In this document: in pieces, positions 9,638-17,886 of the stretch
How the letters are laid out: each line of letters begins with the position of its first letter
Position numbering within the stretch: position 1 is the stretch's first letter
Assembly (NCBI GenBank): GCA_002751075.1
Contig: NAOQ01000054.1
Span: forward strand, 135,085 to 157,653
Reading direction: 5' to 3'
Source: Ichthyophonus hoferi
Lineage: Eukaryota > Opisthokonta > Ichthyosporea > Ichthyophonida > Ichthyophonidae
DNA length: 22,569 nt
The notes under the pieces: model-generated
Databases searched by the model: none
What the model was told of the DNA's origin: nothing
Seen by the model: the letters and a program-made list of their open reading frames with translations, nothing else
Translations under genes and position numbers: made by a program

Positions 9638-9700
9638 GAAACTCTAACTGAGTTTCAACACATGTTATATGAAAATAGTTCATGCCTGTAACTGTACAGG
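9638..9700 (-). promoter_or_regulatory. Hairpins in the ETFDH 3' untranslated region
   Basis: Just downstream of the ETFDH stop are two small perfect stems: CCTGTA-ACTG-TACAGG at 9685-9700 and GAAACTC-TAACT-GAGTTTC at 9638-9656. They would lie in the 3' UTR of the minus-strand transcript. No AATAAA is evident on the minus strand nearby. A role in 3' end formation or stability is only a possibility. Confidence 0.35.
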
Positions 9701-9719
9701 ACCGTCTGTAGTTATCCTA

Positions 9720-10826
9720 TTACAATCCATTATAGGCTGGTCCTCCACCACTTTCAGGTACCTGCCAGTCAATGTTCTGGGATGGATCCTTGATATCACA
9801 CGTCTGATAGATAGGGTAATGGGCGAGTCAGTTGTATCATACGTAGGTAGTATACAATATACAAATAAAAACGAACCTATATTCGTAAACTATTACAAAT
9901 GGATACATATATATTATCATATATACAGATTCGCATACATATATATACACAAATATCCCTACATGCATCCAAGCATGTGTTCCATATACATATACATATA
10001 TACACATATATATTAAACAATCACGAATTACCTTGCAGTGCACACAATTTTGAGCATTTATTTGTAGTCTCTTGCCAGCCTGTGAGAGAAATCACAATTA
10101 AACAATAAATTATATATAAGCTAGAAGTATAACCACTATGTAATTACATACAATATAATGCAATATAATACAATATATCATACTATTACACAATACAATA
10201 TAACAAAAAACAATGCTTAGTAGTCTTTTTTAGTCTAAAGAACATAGTTTTATAAATAAAAGGTATAAAAAGAAACATCTGGAATTGTATAGGGAATATA
10301 TGACCTAATACATCATAGAAAATAATAATAATAATGATCAATAATAATAATAAAAAGCAACAACAAGAATAGTAATAATCATAATAATAACAAAATAATA
10401 GTAATAACAATAATGCATATATATAAATTTATTGCTTTTGTATCACATACATATACATTTATAAATATGTATTTCATCTACAGTGACAAAAACCCAAAAA
10501 TTGCTTATAAATAATATGATAATCTAAATGTAATTCTCCGATGAGTTATATTTATAATGATAATGATAACTATAATCACCAAAAATATTAAAATTCAAAT
10601 TAAAAATCCCAACATGGCAAAGAACCAATCGAATCAAGAGTCTCAGTTTCTAATAATCACGATAATCACAATTATAATTATCAAAAATAAAAAGAATAGA
10701 ACATGACAAATAACCAATAAAATCACGTACATCAGTGTCAATAAACTCATAAACTCCAGCTGGGCAATAGCGTTGTTCAGGGCCATCATAGATTGGGAGG
10801 TTTCTATTGGTGGGTATGCTATCATC
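9720..10826 (-). CDS. ETFDH: ETFDH exons 13-15: iron-sulfur cluster domain and C-terminus
   Basis: Exon 13 (10826-10731) gives [20 protein letters not shown] then CPAGVYEF. Exon 14 (10079-10032, only 48 bp) gives [16 protein letters not shown]. Exon 15 (9803-9720) gives [13 protein letters not shown] and ends GGGPAYNGL with a stop. The four ligands of the [4Fe-4S] cluster ([14 protein letters not shown]) are all present but split across three exons. All junctions here are phase 0. The loop between the first and second ligand is two residues shorter than in human. Confidence 0.95.
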
Positions 10827-11372
10827 CTGTTTTTATTGAGTTAATCTCATATTATATCGGTTGATATTTTTCAGGATTATAGTATTTTAGGGCTATAGGG
10901 ATAATGCATTTAAATGAAGCAAGATGCTCACTCTATCTTTCTCTCTCTCTCTCTTCTCTAAAAAGCTCAATGTCCAAAAAAATCCTTTAATTAATCAATA
11001 ATCCACCAATGATCATAGTGAAATTAATCATAAAACAATGATATTATTTAGGCCATAACTTGTTAAGTTAAAACTGTTATGTTTTTTGCTTAGTTCATGT
11101 AATTGTTACGAGTTCAAAAATGCTTTATATTTCTTACCATGTCGCTTGCAACACATGTAATAAATAAGGCATGAATCTGGGCAATCGTATGTGTAATTTA
11201 AGTCCTAGCCTATCTTTAATGTCAGGTCCAATAATAATAGTAATAATAGTAATAATCATATTAATAATAATACCAAACTGTAAGTCCTGCCTTACCTTTA
11301 ATGTCAGGTGAGGTGGCTGGTTATGTTCGTGGTTAGTTCCACTGAGAGCTACACTAGATAGGAGATCAAAGC

Positions 11373-11403
<31 letters not shown>

Positions 11404-14400
11404 GGTAGTGTATGTATTAGTGTATAATGGTCGTAATACAATACTGCATATATAATGGTTGTAACATATACTAAGACATATGGTAATTAATTCCTTTACA
11501 AAACCACATTGTATATAATATTAAAGCTATACGTTATAGGGAGAGGTATAGTCAGGATCATAGATAGAAATTGCAGGAGGGAATGTAACATATAGTAATA
11601 TATATATATATATATATATATAGGCTCAATCTTTACCTAATTTTGTTATCAGGTTTGGGGTAATCAATAGGTGTACACTTATTGGCGGGTTTAAGTGAAT
11701 CACAATCCGCCCCGTGGTGTTGGAGAGTCCAGGGCTCCTATATAATACAGGAGATAAAATATAAGCAATAAGATTGGTGTAGAAGAGATTATATTGAGTG
11801 AATATAAATTAGACTGGATGAATGGAGATTAAATTGGATAAATAGAGAATGGATTGGATGATTAAAATGATTAAAATAATAGTAAATGTAGCAGACAGGT
11901 AATAAAGATACAAGAACATATAATAGTATATAATGTATGATACAGTGCCTGATGACATTATAAAAACACAGGTAATACGGTAATACATACCTATACACCT
12001 ATTACATTATATTATCATACCTTATATTATATATACTACTATACTTTCATGCCATGTATCATATATATTATTATATAATCATATCTGCAGATACACATAT
12101 ATATCACATCATATCTTCCCTTTTAAAATATAATGTCTCAATAGCAATAACAATAATAAAAATAGCAATAAGCAAATCAAGACATACATAATAGATATAG
12201 ACAGCATCATATCATGTTTCTTTACATCTTATTATGTTCTATTATATCCTAATATAATATATCATTTCATATCATGTTTTATTATGTCCTATTATATCAT
12301 ATTATATCATAAGAAATACACTATACTATATTATACTATACTTATATTCTACCATACCTTGCCCCTAAACAGATAATGCACTACTCCAGTATACGCCAGT
12401 CCACCGTACAGTCCTAGTTTGCTGTTAAATGATGGTCTCACATTACGCACCGCCTATATGGATTACAATATAGATAGGCGGTATATGGGGTATAGGTAGG
12501 TAGGTTAGTATATAGGATATAGTATACGTAGGTGGGGTAAGATACTACTACAAGAAAGTTCTCATAGAAGCTAAGCCGTAAGATGCACATTTACATCTAT
12601 AGTTACATCTTTGTATACCTCTTTCTATCTTATTTCCTCTCTCTCTCTCTCTTCCTCTCTTTCTCCCCCACTCTCTTTTTCTCTTACTATACCTTTAATT
12701 CCCGATATACGGATGATGTCTTAAGGTGGTCTTCATACGAATCCAATTGGACAGCTCTGGATAGACCCATGTGGTTTGCTTTAATAAACTTATACCAATT
12801 AATTAATTAGTTTACTACTATTAAACCAATTGTTGACATTACTATCTATATACTATATGTAATATAATATATACTACTCACCCTGTATACTACATACCCG
12901 CTATCCCACTATATATGTTATATACCCTATATTATACCTACCTACTATATACACTATATACTACATAATATACCCCAAATCCTCCCTACCCACTATCCAG
13001 GTGTACATCTGCCCCGTTGGCAATGGCCTCAAAGGCAGCCTCTCCTGCTATCATTCCTGTCTTCATAGCCAAATGTGTGCCTGTAATTGGGTTCATATCA
13101 TGTAAGTGCTAGGTAGGAAGTTTGGTTTATTGCATTTTAATATATATATAGGAAGAAAGGTTAGTATGATATTATTTGTTTCTTAAATGCCGTGTGGGAT
13201 AGAGGGATGGAGAGGCAACAGAATAGCCATAGGTATAATTATTACCTTAATGCAATGCATAATATAGTCTGCCCTTACAATATAGGTATAAAACAACTCA
13301 AAAGAATAAATGTATGAGGTGCCATGCGCACAAACGTACACAAACTAGTAGGTAAACACTTTAAAGTATAGGTATAGATAGTATAGTATAAGGTAGGCGT
13401 ATATAAATAAGGTTACCTTTAATCTTGGGTACATTTAGGAATCCGGCAGTACAGCCAATGAGAGCACCTCCCGGAAAGACACATTTGGGAATAGACTAAT
13501 AGATTATTGCATTACAAGGTGTGAACAGACATTATATTAGGTTAATAGAGCGTATATATACTATTTTATACTTTATATTGTAAATACATAGTTGGAAAGA
13601 AATATACATACACACATACATACATACATACATACATACATGCATACATACACCATACCTACATATACATACCTGATAACCACCCTCATTTAGCGCTCTT
13701 GCACCATACGATATTCTAGTACCTCCCTCAAAGTGGCAGCGGATATGGGGATGAGTCTGTGAGGATATACGTGTGTATGCAAGTACGTAGGTATGTATGT
13801 ACGTATGTATGTACGCATGATAGTGTGTTATGCACGTATGATAGTATGATAGTATGTATAATAGTATGTATGTATGATAGCATGATAGTACGTATCATGT
13901 ATGCAGGTATGTGTGATAGCGTGATAGTATGTATGTAGGTGTCCATGTACGTCAGAGTATGAATTGTAAGATTAAAGAAATAAAGTAACGCTATATTTGA
14001 AAATTATAAAAAGGTTCTATCTAAGACAGATTGGGGACTCTTGATTCTGTAGTGATACTGAATAAAAAAAGCTACACGGCTTTTATGTTAAATTCTCTGC
14101 CTGTAATAGTCAGCTGCTGCCCTGAGCATGGGTGAAATAATAACTACACAGGCTGAAATCAATAACAATAATTCCAGCCTAGGAACGTAATAACTACCAC
14201 ACAATGATGGTAATTACTATCCAGGCTAAAATTAATATCAAAGAGTTATAGGACAAAAGAAAAAGAAAAAACAATGTATGTTAAGGTATGTGGTATGGGA
14301 CAATAAGCAAAAGATATAAATGTCTACAGTATATTCCTACATCTACATCTCTCCCTCTACATACACAGCAACACACCTTTTCCCTTTCTCGGCAAATTCC

Positions 14401-17105
14401 TTTAATGTCTTAAATTTAAGCTTCATCAAATCATATAATGACCAATCATAAATCATTCATAACATGCCCACCTTCCATCTTTGGAACTCTTTAAACGGAC
14501 TCAGGTAGGGGTTGGTATAGTCTAAGCCAGTTACAAAGCCACATGCTACTAAAGGTCCGTCATTAAGGTGATAGATAAACGAGCCTCCGTAGGTATGTTT
14601 ATCCATGGGCCATCCTACTGTATGCTCTACATACCCTGGTCTGCACCACCCCCAGTCACTATTATGTTAGTGTTATGGTATTTGGTATTGCTGGGGCAAT
14701 GTATAAGATACTAAATGATATTAAATGGTAATACATAGTTATACATAGGATGATACATGATGCACTCTAGGCATGTCTACCCATGGCCATCCTACTGTAT
14801 GTTCTACTTACCCTGGTCCACACCACACTTCACCTCACCCCTACTACTACCACCATTAGTGGTTATGATAATATACATGCTAGTATAATAGTATAATAGT
14901 ATGATAGTATGATGGTACGTAGGATAGTATGTATGTACGCATCAATATTAAATGAAAAAGAATATAAATATTTGGTAAAAACGTATCTGCATACATACAT
15001 ACCCACATAGATACAAACACGTACACACACTACATACTTATGTTTTGCCGGATCAACCTCCCATAGCTCCTTTATTCCTATTCCATATGACTGAGGACTA
15101 ACTCCCTCACGCAGGTTAAAGCGAGTAAAAAGACCTTTGGTAAGGGATCCGTGACAGCCTTCGGCAAACAGGGTTACCTATATTATAGAATAATATATGT
15201 ATGTATGTATGTATGTTTGAGTATTTGTGCGTATGTGTGTATGTTTATATGTCTATGTGTTTGTTTGAGTATTTAATTATTTGTATGTACTAATATAACA
15301 CAGCTATCAATCCTACCAAATCAATGGTATACTGTATTAGTAATGTATTAGTACTAGCTTTATATCTAATAATACACTAATACCAGTTCTTACTCTTAAA
15401 GTTTTTAATATGAAATTACTGTTTATTTGTCACTATATAATTTAATGGTCTTTACTGATTGGGACTATGGGCTTAAAGTCACAAGGATACAGGCCTATAG
15501 GTGCACACATACATACACACACAAACACAAACGCCTATATATAAACGAATACACATACACACTGCGCACCTTAGCATTCAGTTCCATTCCCCTTTCAAAT
15601 GCCTCTTTGGGACTGCCATCCTTTGCTATGCCCATATCAGTTGTGGCTATACCTTTCACACTCCCATCAGAATGGTACAGTACCTAGTAATACATATGTT
15701 ATAGTATAGTATAATATAATATAATGTGTAAGTGTAAATGTTAGTATTGGTGTTAGTGTTAGTCTATAGGGAGGGGTTATTGGAAAAGAGAAAGGAAAGT
15801 GTATTACATATATATATATATATTATACTATAGTGCATGTTATCATAGATACACTCAAATATACTTGCATTGCTATATAATAATACAATACAATGCAATA
15901 TAAAATATATATGCACACCATACCTCTAAACACTTACCACGGCCGCAGCGATGCCTGGATATATCTCTACTCCTAGTTCCTATATATCATATACCATCAT
16001 ATAATAATATAGCCCAGAACATCATATACCATATCATACATACATATATACATACATGCATGCATACATACATACTACTCTACATAACTATAAACCAATG
16101 CAACATATAATACCCTGCCCACCCTTACCTCGGCAGCAGCAGTCCCTGGGTATATCTCTACCCCCAACTCTTCTGCCTGTTCTCCTAACCATTTAACAAA
16201 ATAACCTAGTCTAACAATATAATTGCCATTGTTATTAAAAGGGAATGCAGGTATAAGATGATGGGGTATAGAGATGTGGGAGGTAGGTGTAAGTAGAGTA
16301 AACAGGTCATGTTTCACAGGGGTATTTAGAGGCGCTCCCCTTTCCTTCCAGTCTGGTATTAATTCATTCAGAGCCGACGGCTCTAATACAGCTCCTGAGA
16401 GTGTGTGCATGCCTAGCTCACTAGCTTTCTCTACTACACATACTCGTATATCCTTATTCTGTGCTTTACTCAGTTGCTTTATCCTGATGGCTGCTGATAA
16501 TCCCGCTGGCCCACCTCCTACTATAACTACATCACTATCATCTCCTACTCTTTCAAAGTCTATTCCTTTCCATCTTTCGTCTTTATCTCGCGGATTTTTA
16601 GTCCAATGGGTTGTGATTTTGGGTTGGGTAGTATAACCTTGTCGCTATAAAGGGGATAAGATGGGATGGGTTAGGATAGGATCGAATAAAGGATAAGGGG
16701 TATAGTAGAAAGAGAATAAGAAGAAAAAAAAATTGTCATGTACGCAGGTTAGATATCTCATATTGAGTCGAATATATATGCACATACTTATGTTTATGTG
16801 CGTATTTATTAAGATATTCACCTAATCGTATAGTATAGTATATATATAGTTGTGATTCTAATTATGATTATTACTCTAAACAATAAAGCATATTTTTTGT
16901 TATGCTATACTAGCACTAGGATATGATATACTGCATATACTTACTATACTATACTATACTATACTATATTATATTATACATATACATACAATTAAATAGA
17001 TTAAACTAACTATTATGTTACTACGTCACCTACCCTTATTAGGAGGGCTCCCAAAACTGCCAAGCGAACATGTGATGCACCTCTAGAGTATATATGTTGC
17101 ATCAT
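9720..17105 (-). CDS. ETFDH: Electron transfer flavoprotein-ubiquinone oxidoreductase, complete, 15 exons
   Basis: This inner mitochondrial membrane enzyme moves electrons from reduced ETF through FAD and a [4Fe-4S] cluster to ubiquinone. Coding exons, in gene order: 17105-17034, 16644-16129, 15683-15570, 15177-15038, 14640-14472, 13756-13673, 13495-13417, 13080-12994, 12754-12693, 12453-12358, 11737-11637, 11371-11296, 10826-10731, 10079-10032, 9803-9720. All join in frame with GT/AG sites to give 607 codons; the human protein is 617. Visible motifs are the FAD-binding GGGPAG (residues 67-72), [76 protein letters not shown] and the cluster cysteines 553, 576, 579 and 582. The exon 8-9 junction has a second in-frame option (donor 12990, acceptor 12756, same length). 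No inactivating change is seen. ETFA starts divergently 2.7 kb away. Confidence 0.97.
10320..10414 (+). repeat. AAT-type trinucleotide tract in ETFDH intron 13
   Basis: Interrupted (AAT)n with AAC and AGT variants, inside the intron between exons 13 and 14 of ETFDH. Confidence 0.85.
10560..10650 (-). repeat. Degraded copy of the ETFDH exon 13 donor region
   Basis: Bases 10612-10645 (AACATGGCAAAGAACCAATCG...) resemble 10695-10738 (AACATGACAAATAACCAATAA...), which covers the end of exon 13 and its donor. AT-rich flanks on the left of both also match, giving a tandem unit of about 90 bases. In the copy the donor GT is gone. Confidence 0.5.
11199..11227 (-). repeat. Partial copy of the ETFDH exon 12 donor edge
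   Basis: Twenty-nine bases match 11281-11309 at 25 positions. The original contains the end of exon 12 (LTLK) and its GTAAGG donor. The copy keeps the coding bases TGACATTAAAG but its donor is changed to AT. It lies 82 bases away in intron 12. Confidence 0.6.
11229..11275 (+). repeat. AAT/AGT trinucleotide tract
   Basis: A short interrupted trinucleotide repeat between the exon 12 edge copy and exon 12 of ETFDH. Confidence 0.75.
11372..11400. repeat. (TA)n next to the ETFDH exon 12 acceptor
   Basis: A perfect TA dinucleotide run directly abuts the 3' splice site of exon 12 on the minus strand, in the place of a pyrimidine tract. A second TA run lies at 11599-11622, just beyond the exon 11 donor. 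Confidence 0.85.
11770..11875 (+). repeat. Imperfect ~30-bp tandem repeat in ETFDH intron 10
   Basis: Three to four diverged units of the type AGATTGGATGAATAGAG follow one another in the intron between exons 10 and 11. Confidence 0.45.
12190..12350 (+). repeat. TATTATGTCCTATTATATC-type minisatellite
   Basis: Short diverged units such as TATTATGTCC and ATTATATCATA fill the rest of ETFDH intron 10 up to the exon 10 donor. Confidence 0.5.
12449..12482 (-). promoter_or_regulatory. Hairpin enclosing the ETFDH exon 10 acceptor
   Basis: ACCGCCTAT (12449-12457) and ATAGGCGGT (12474-12482) are exact reverse complements with 16 bases between them. On the minus-strand transcript the 3' splice site ATATAG|GCGGT lies inside the second arm, so the acceptor could be paired in the pre-mRNA. 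The same bases can also be read as a short inverted duplication of the exon edge. Confidence 0.5.
12632..12691 (+). repeat. CT-rich tract beside the ETFDH exon 9 donor
   Basis: A (CT)n-type tract on the plus strand, hence GA-rich in the ETFDH transcript immediately after the exon 9 donor. GA-rich sequence there could act as a splicing enhancer, but it may be simple microsatellite. Confidence 0.7.
12840..12975 (+). repeat. ACTATATAC-type minisatellite in ETFDH intron 8
   Basis: Repeated variants of ACTATATACTA and CCCACTATATA occupy the intron between exons 8 and 9. Confidence 0.55.
13604..13672 (+). repeat. (CATA)n array 3' of ETFDH exon 6
   Basis: A tetranucleotide array on the plus strand begins at the exon 6 donor. 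In the transcript it reads GTATGTATATG and on, so the first unit is the splice donor itself. Confidence 0.85.
13764..13950 (+). repeat. (GTAT)n-derived array 5' of ETFDH exon 6
   Basis: Variants GTATGTATGTAC, ATGATAGTATGAT and GTACGTAT fill the intron upstream of exon 6. The array is complementary in sense to the one on the other side of the exon. Confidence 0.85.
13951..14471. other. Remainder of ETFDH intron 5
   Basis: No exon is seen in this stretch. Two weakly related segments near 14100-14230 (AATAATAACTACACAGGCTGAAAT and ..GTAATTACTATCCAGGCTAAAAT) suggest a small internal duplication. The rest has no visible structure. Confidence 0.4.
14472..14640 (-). CDS. ETFDH: ETFDH exon 5: quinone-side segment
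   Basis: The exon runs from ACCAGGGTATG after GTGCAG to TGGAAG|GTGGGC and is 169 bp. It encodes [20 protein letters not shown] and then [20 protein letters not shown], matching the strongly conserved human stretch TVGWPLDRHTYGGSFLYHL..GLDYQNPYLSPF, from the part of the protein that forms the ubiquinone pocket. The intron before it is phase 2. An 85%-similar copy of its first 50 bases lies at 14768-14833. Confidence 0.95.
14768..14833 (-). repeat. Broken copy of the ETFDH exon 5 acceptor edge
   Basis: This segment matches 14589-14655 at about 85%, including CCATCCTACTGTATG.TCTAC and CCCTGGT..CACCAC. It copies the first 50 bases of exon 5 plus its acceptor and lies 179 bases upstream in gene orientation. 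The acceptor AG is now GG and the copied frame contains a stop, so it is unlikely to be spliced. Confidence 0.8.
14880..14940 (+). repeat. (TAGTATAA)n/(GTAT)n tract
   Basis: An interrupted array TAGTATAATAG, TATGATAG and GTATGTACG in ETFDH intron 4. Confidence 0.75.
14989..15037 (+). repeat. (CATA)n array 3' of ETFDH exon 4
   Basis: CATA and ACAC units run up to the exon 4 donor. In the transcript the donor GTATGTAG is the first unit of the array. Confidence 0.75.
15196..15251 (+). repeat. (GTAT)n array 5' of ETFDH exon 4
   Basis: ATGTATGTATG units lie 18 bases from the exon 4 acceptor, complementary in sense to the array on the other side of the exon. Confidence 0.85.
15938..15979 (-). CDS. 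Optional 42-bp micro-exon copying the end of ETFDH exon 2
   Basis: In intron 2 the bases between ATATAG (acceptor) and GTAAGTG (a strong donor) encode [14 protein letters not shown], 14 codons, phase 0 at both ends. The last 14 codons of exon 2 are [14 protein letters not shown]. There are 10 base differences in 8 codons, 6 of them silent. If included, the micro-exon would add a tandem copy of this segment to the FAD domain without shifting the frame. It may be a cassette exon, a decaying duplicate that is skipped, or a copy renewed by gene conversion. Splicing evidence is needed to call it used. Confidence 0.5.
16027..16079 (+). repeat. (CATA)n array in ETFDH intron 2
   Basis: ACATACATGCATGCATACATA units lie between exon 2 and its 42-bp copy. 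Confidence 0.85.
16129..16644 (-). CDS. ETFDH: ETFDH exon 2: FAD-binding domain
   Basis: This is the largest exon, 172 codons, phase 0 at both ends. It carries the ADP-binding beta-alpha-beta unit [15 protein letters not shown], the acidic end of the second strand ([11 protein letters not shown]), [24 protein letters not shown] and [11 protein letters not shown], and ends [12 protein letters not shown]. Alignment to human ETFDH is collinear and without gaps at both edges. A partial copy of its last 42 bases lies 191 bases downstream in the intron. Confidence 0.95.
16645..17033. other. ETFDH intron 1
   Basis: The 389-base intron between the presequence exon and exon 2 contains no further exon. 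It holds a purine-rich stretch near 16660-16730 and a short (ACTAT)n run near 16945-16970. Confidence 0.6.
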
Positions 17106-17121
17106 GGTGCTAAGTGTAGGC
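17034..17121 (-). CDS. ETFDH: ETFDH first coding exon: mitochondrial presequence
   Basis: There are two adjacent ATGs; I take the first, at 17105. The 24 codons read [20 protein letters not shown] and then LLIR, ending AGG|GTAGGT. The peptide has Arg, Ser and His residues, hydrophobic residues and no acid, as expected of a matrix-targeting presequence. It joins phase 0 to [14 protein letters not shown] of exon 2. An acceptor-like CTATACAG ends at 17122, 16 bases before the ATG, so an upstream non-coding exon is likely. One candidate is 18053-18035 (TTACAG ... AAG|GTATGT), unproven. Confidence 0.85.
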
Positions 17122-17425
17122 CTGTATAGATAAATATCTTTTATTAGTACACACATTACATGTATCATAGCACAGACACAAAGATTATAAACACAAATTG
17201 CATCATGGTAGTAAGTGTAGGGCTGTATAGAAACACATTTTATTGGTACTCTCTCTATTATATTATATTATATTATATTATGCTATGTTAAATTAAACAG
17301 ACCCTTAATTATACCTCTCTCGCTCTCTATATATATCGTACTACATATATGAAGGTTATATACACATACTGCATCATAATAGTAGGTAGAGGTCTGCATA
17401 GTATAAGTATATTTTAGCAATAATA
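17092..17425 (-). repeat. Three copies of the ETFDH start-codon segment
   Basis: The 55-60 bases holding the acceptor-like CTATACAG, the 5' UTR and ATGATGCA of exon 1 (17098-17160) recur upstream at 17198-17256 and 17369-17425. Copy 2 reads CTATACAGCCCTACACTTAC then ATGATGCA and gives a 13-codon frame starting MMQFVF. Copy 3 keeps ATGATGCAG and gives a 16-codon frame starting MMQYVY. If transcribed as part of the leader, both would be upstream open frames. They may also be decayed alternative first exons. Confidence 0.65.
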
Positions 17426-17559
17426 CATATATATCATGATTTAATATATCATATCATATTATACTCTATTATATTGTATTGTAAAATATCATACTCTATT
17501 TTATCACATCTGATTATAGTATATAATACTAAATTATACTATATCATACTATATGATGT

Positions 17560-17886
17560 ACATGTATATAGTATATAGAGTAAATATGATATATAGGGTA
17601 TATAGGGTATATATGATATATCGGGTATATGTACTACAGGTTATATCGAGTACATAGAGCATATATGATATATATTGGTATATATAGTTCTATAGTATAT
17701 AGGATAATAGAGTATATATGGTACATATAGTATATAAAGCATATGTGGTATAGAGCTTGTGTGGTATAAAGTGTATATAGGTAATATAGAGTATAGAGCA
17801 TATATAGTATATATGGTATATATGGTATACAAAGTGTACAGGGTATATAGTATATATAGTATATAGAGCATATATGATATATCTAT
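17560..17886 (+). repeat. GTATATAG-type minisatellite upstream of ETFDH
   Basis: About 325 bases consist of short diverged units such as GTATATAGAG, CATATATGATATA and GGTATATAT. They lie between the two divergent genes, in a possible 5' intron or upstream region of ETFDH. Confidence 0.8.

Noticed and set aside
9669-10043. Open frames rich in Tyr, Ile and His on both strands.
   Set aside because: They come from ATAC/GTAT-type simple sequence within the last ETFDH intron and from antisense of its last exons.
10643-10825. Minus-strand frame starting [11 protein letters not shown].
   Set aside because: It is the wrong frame of ETFDH exon 13. The frame one base over gives [10 protein letters not shown] and CPAGVYEF, which match the family.
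13728-13946. Minus-strand frame of 72 codons rich in Thr, His and Ile.
   Set aside because: It is a translation of the GTAT-derived microsatellite next to exon 6.
16274-16636. Plus-strand 120-codon open frame.
   Set aside because: It lies opposite ETFDH exon 2, which has unambiguous conserved motifs on the minus strand. It is a shadow frame.
17641-17871. Minus-strand frame of repeated LYTIYTIY.
   Set aside because: It is a translation of the GTATATAG minisatellite with no other coding evidence.
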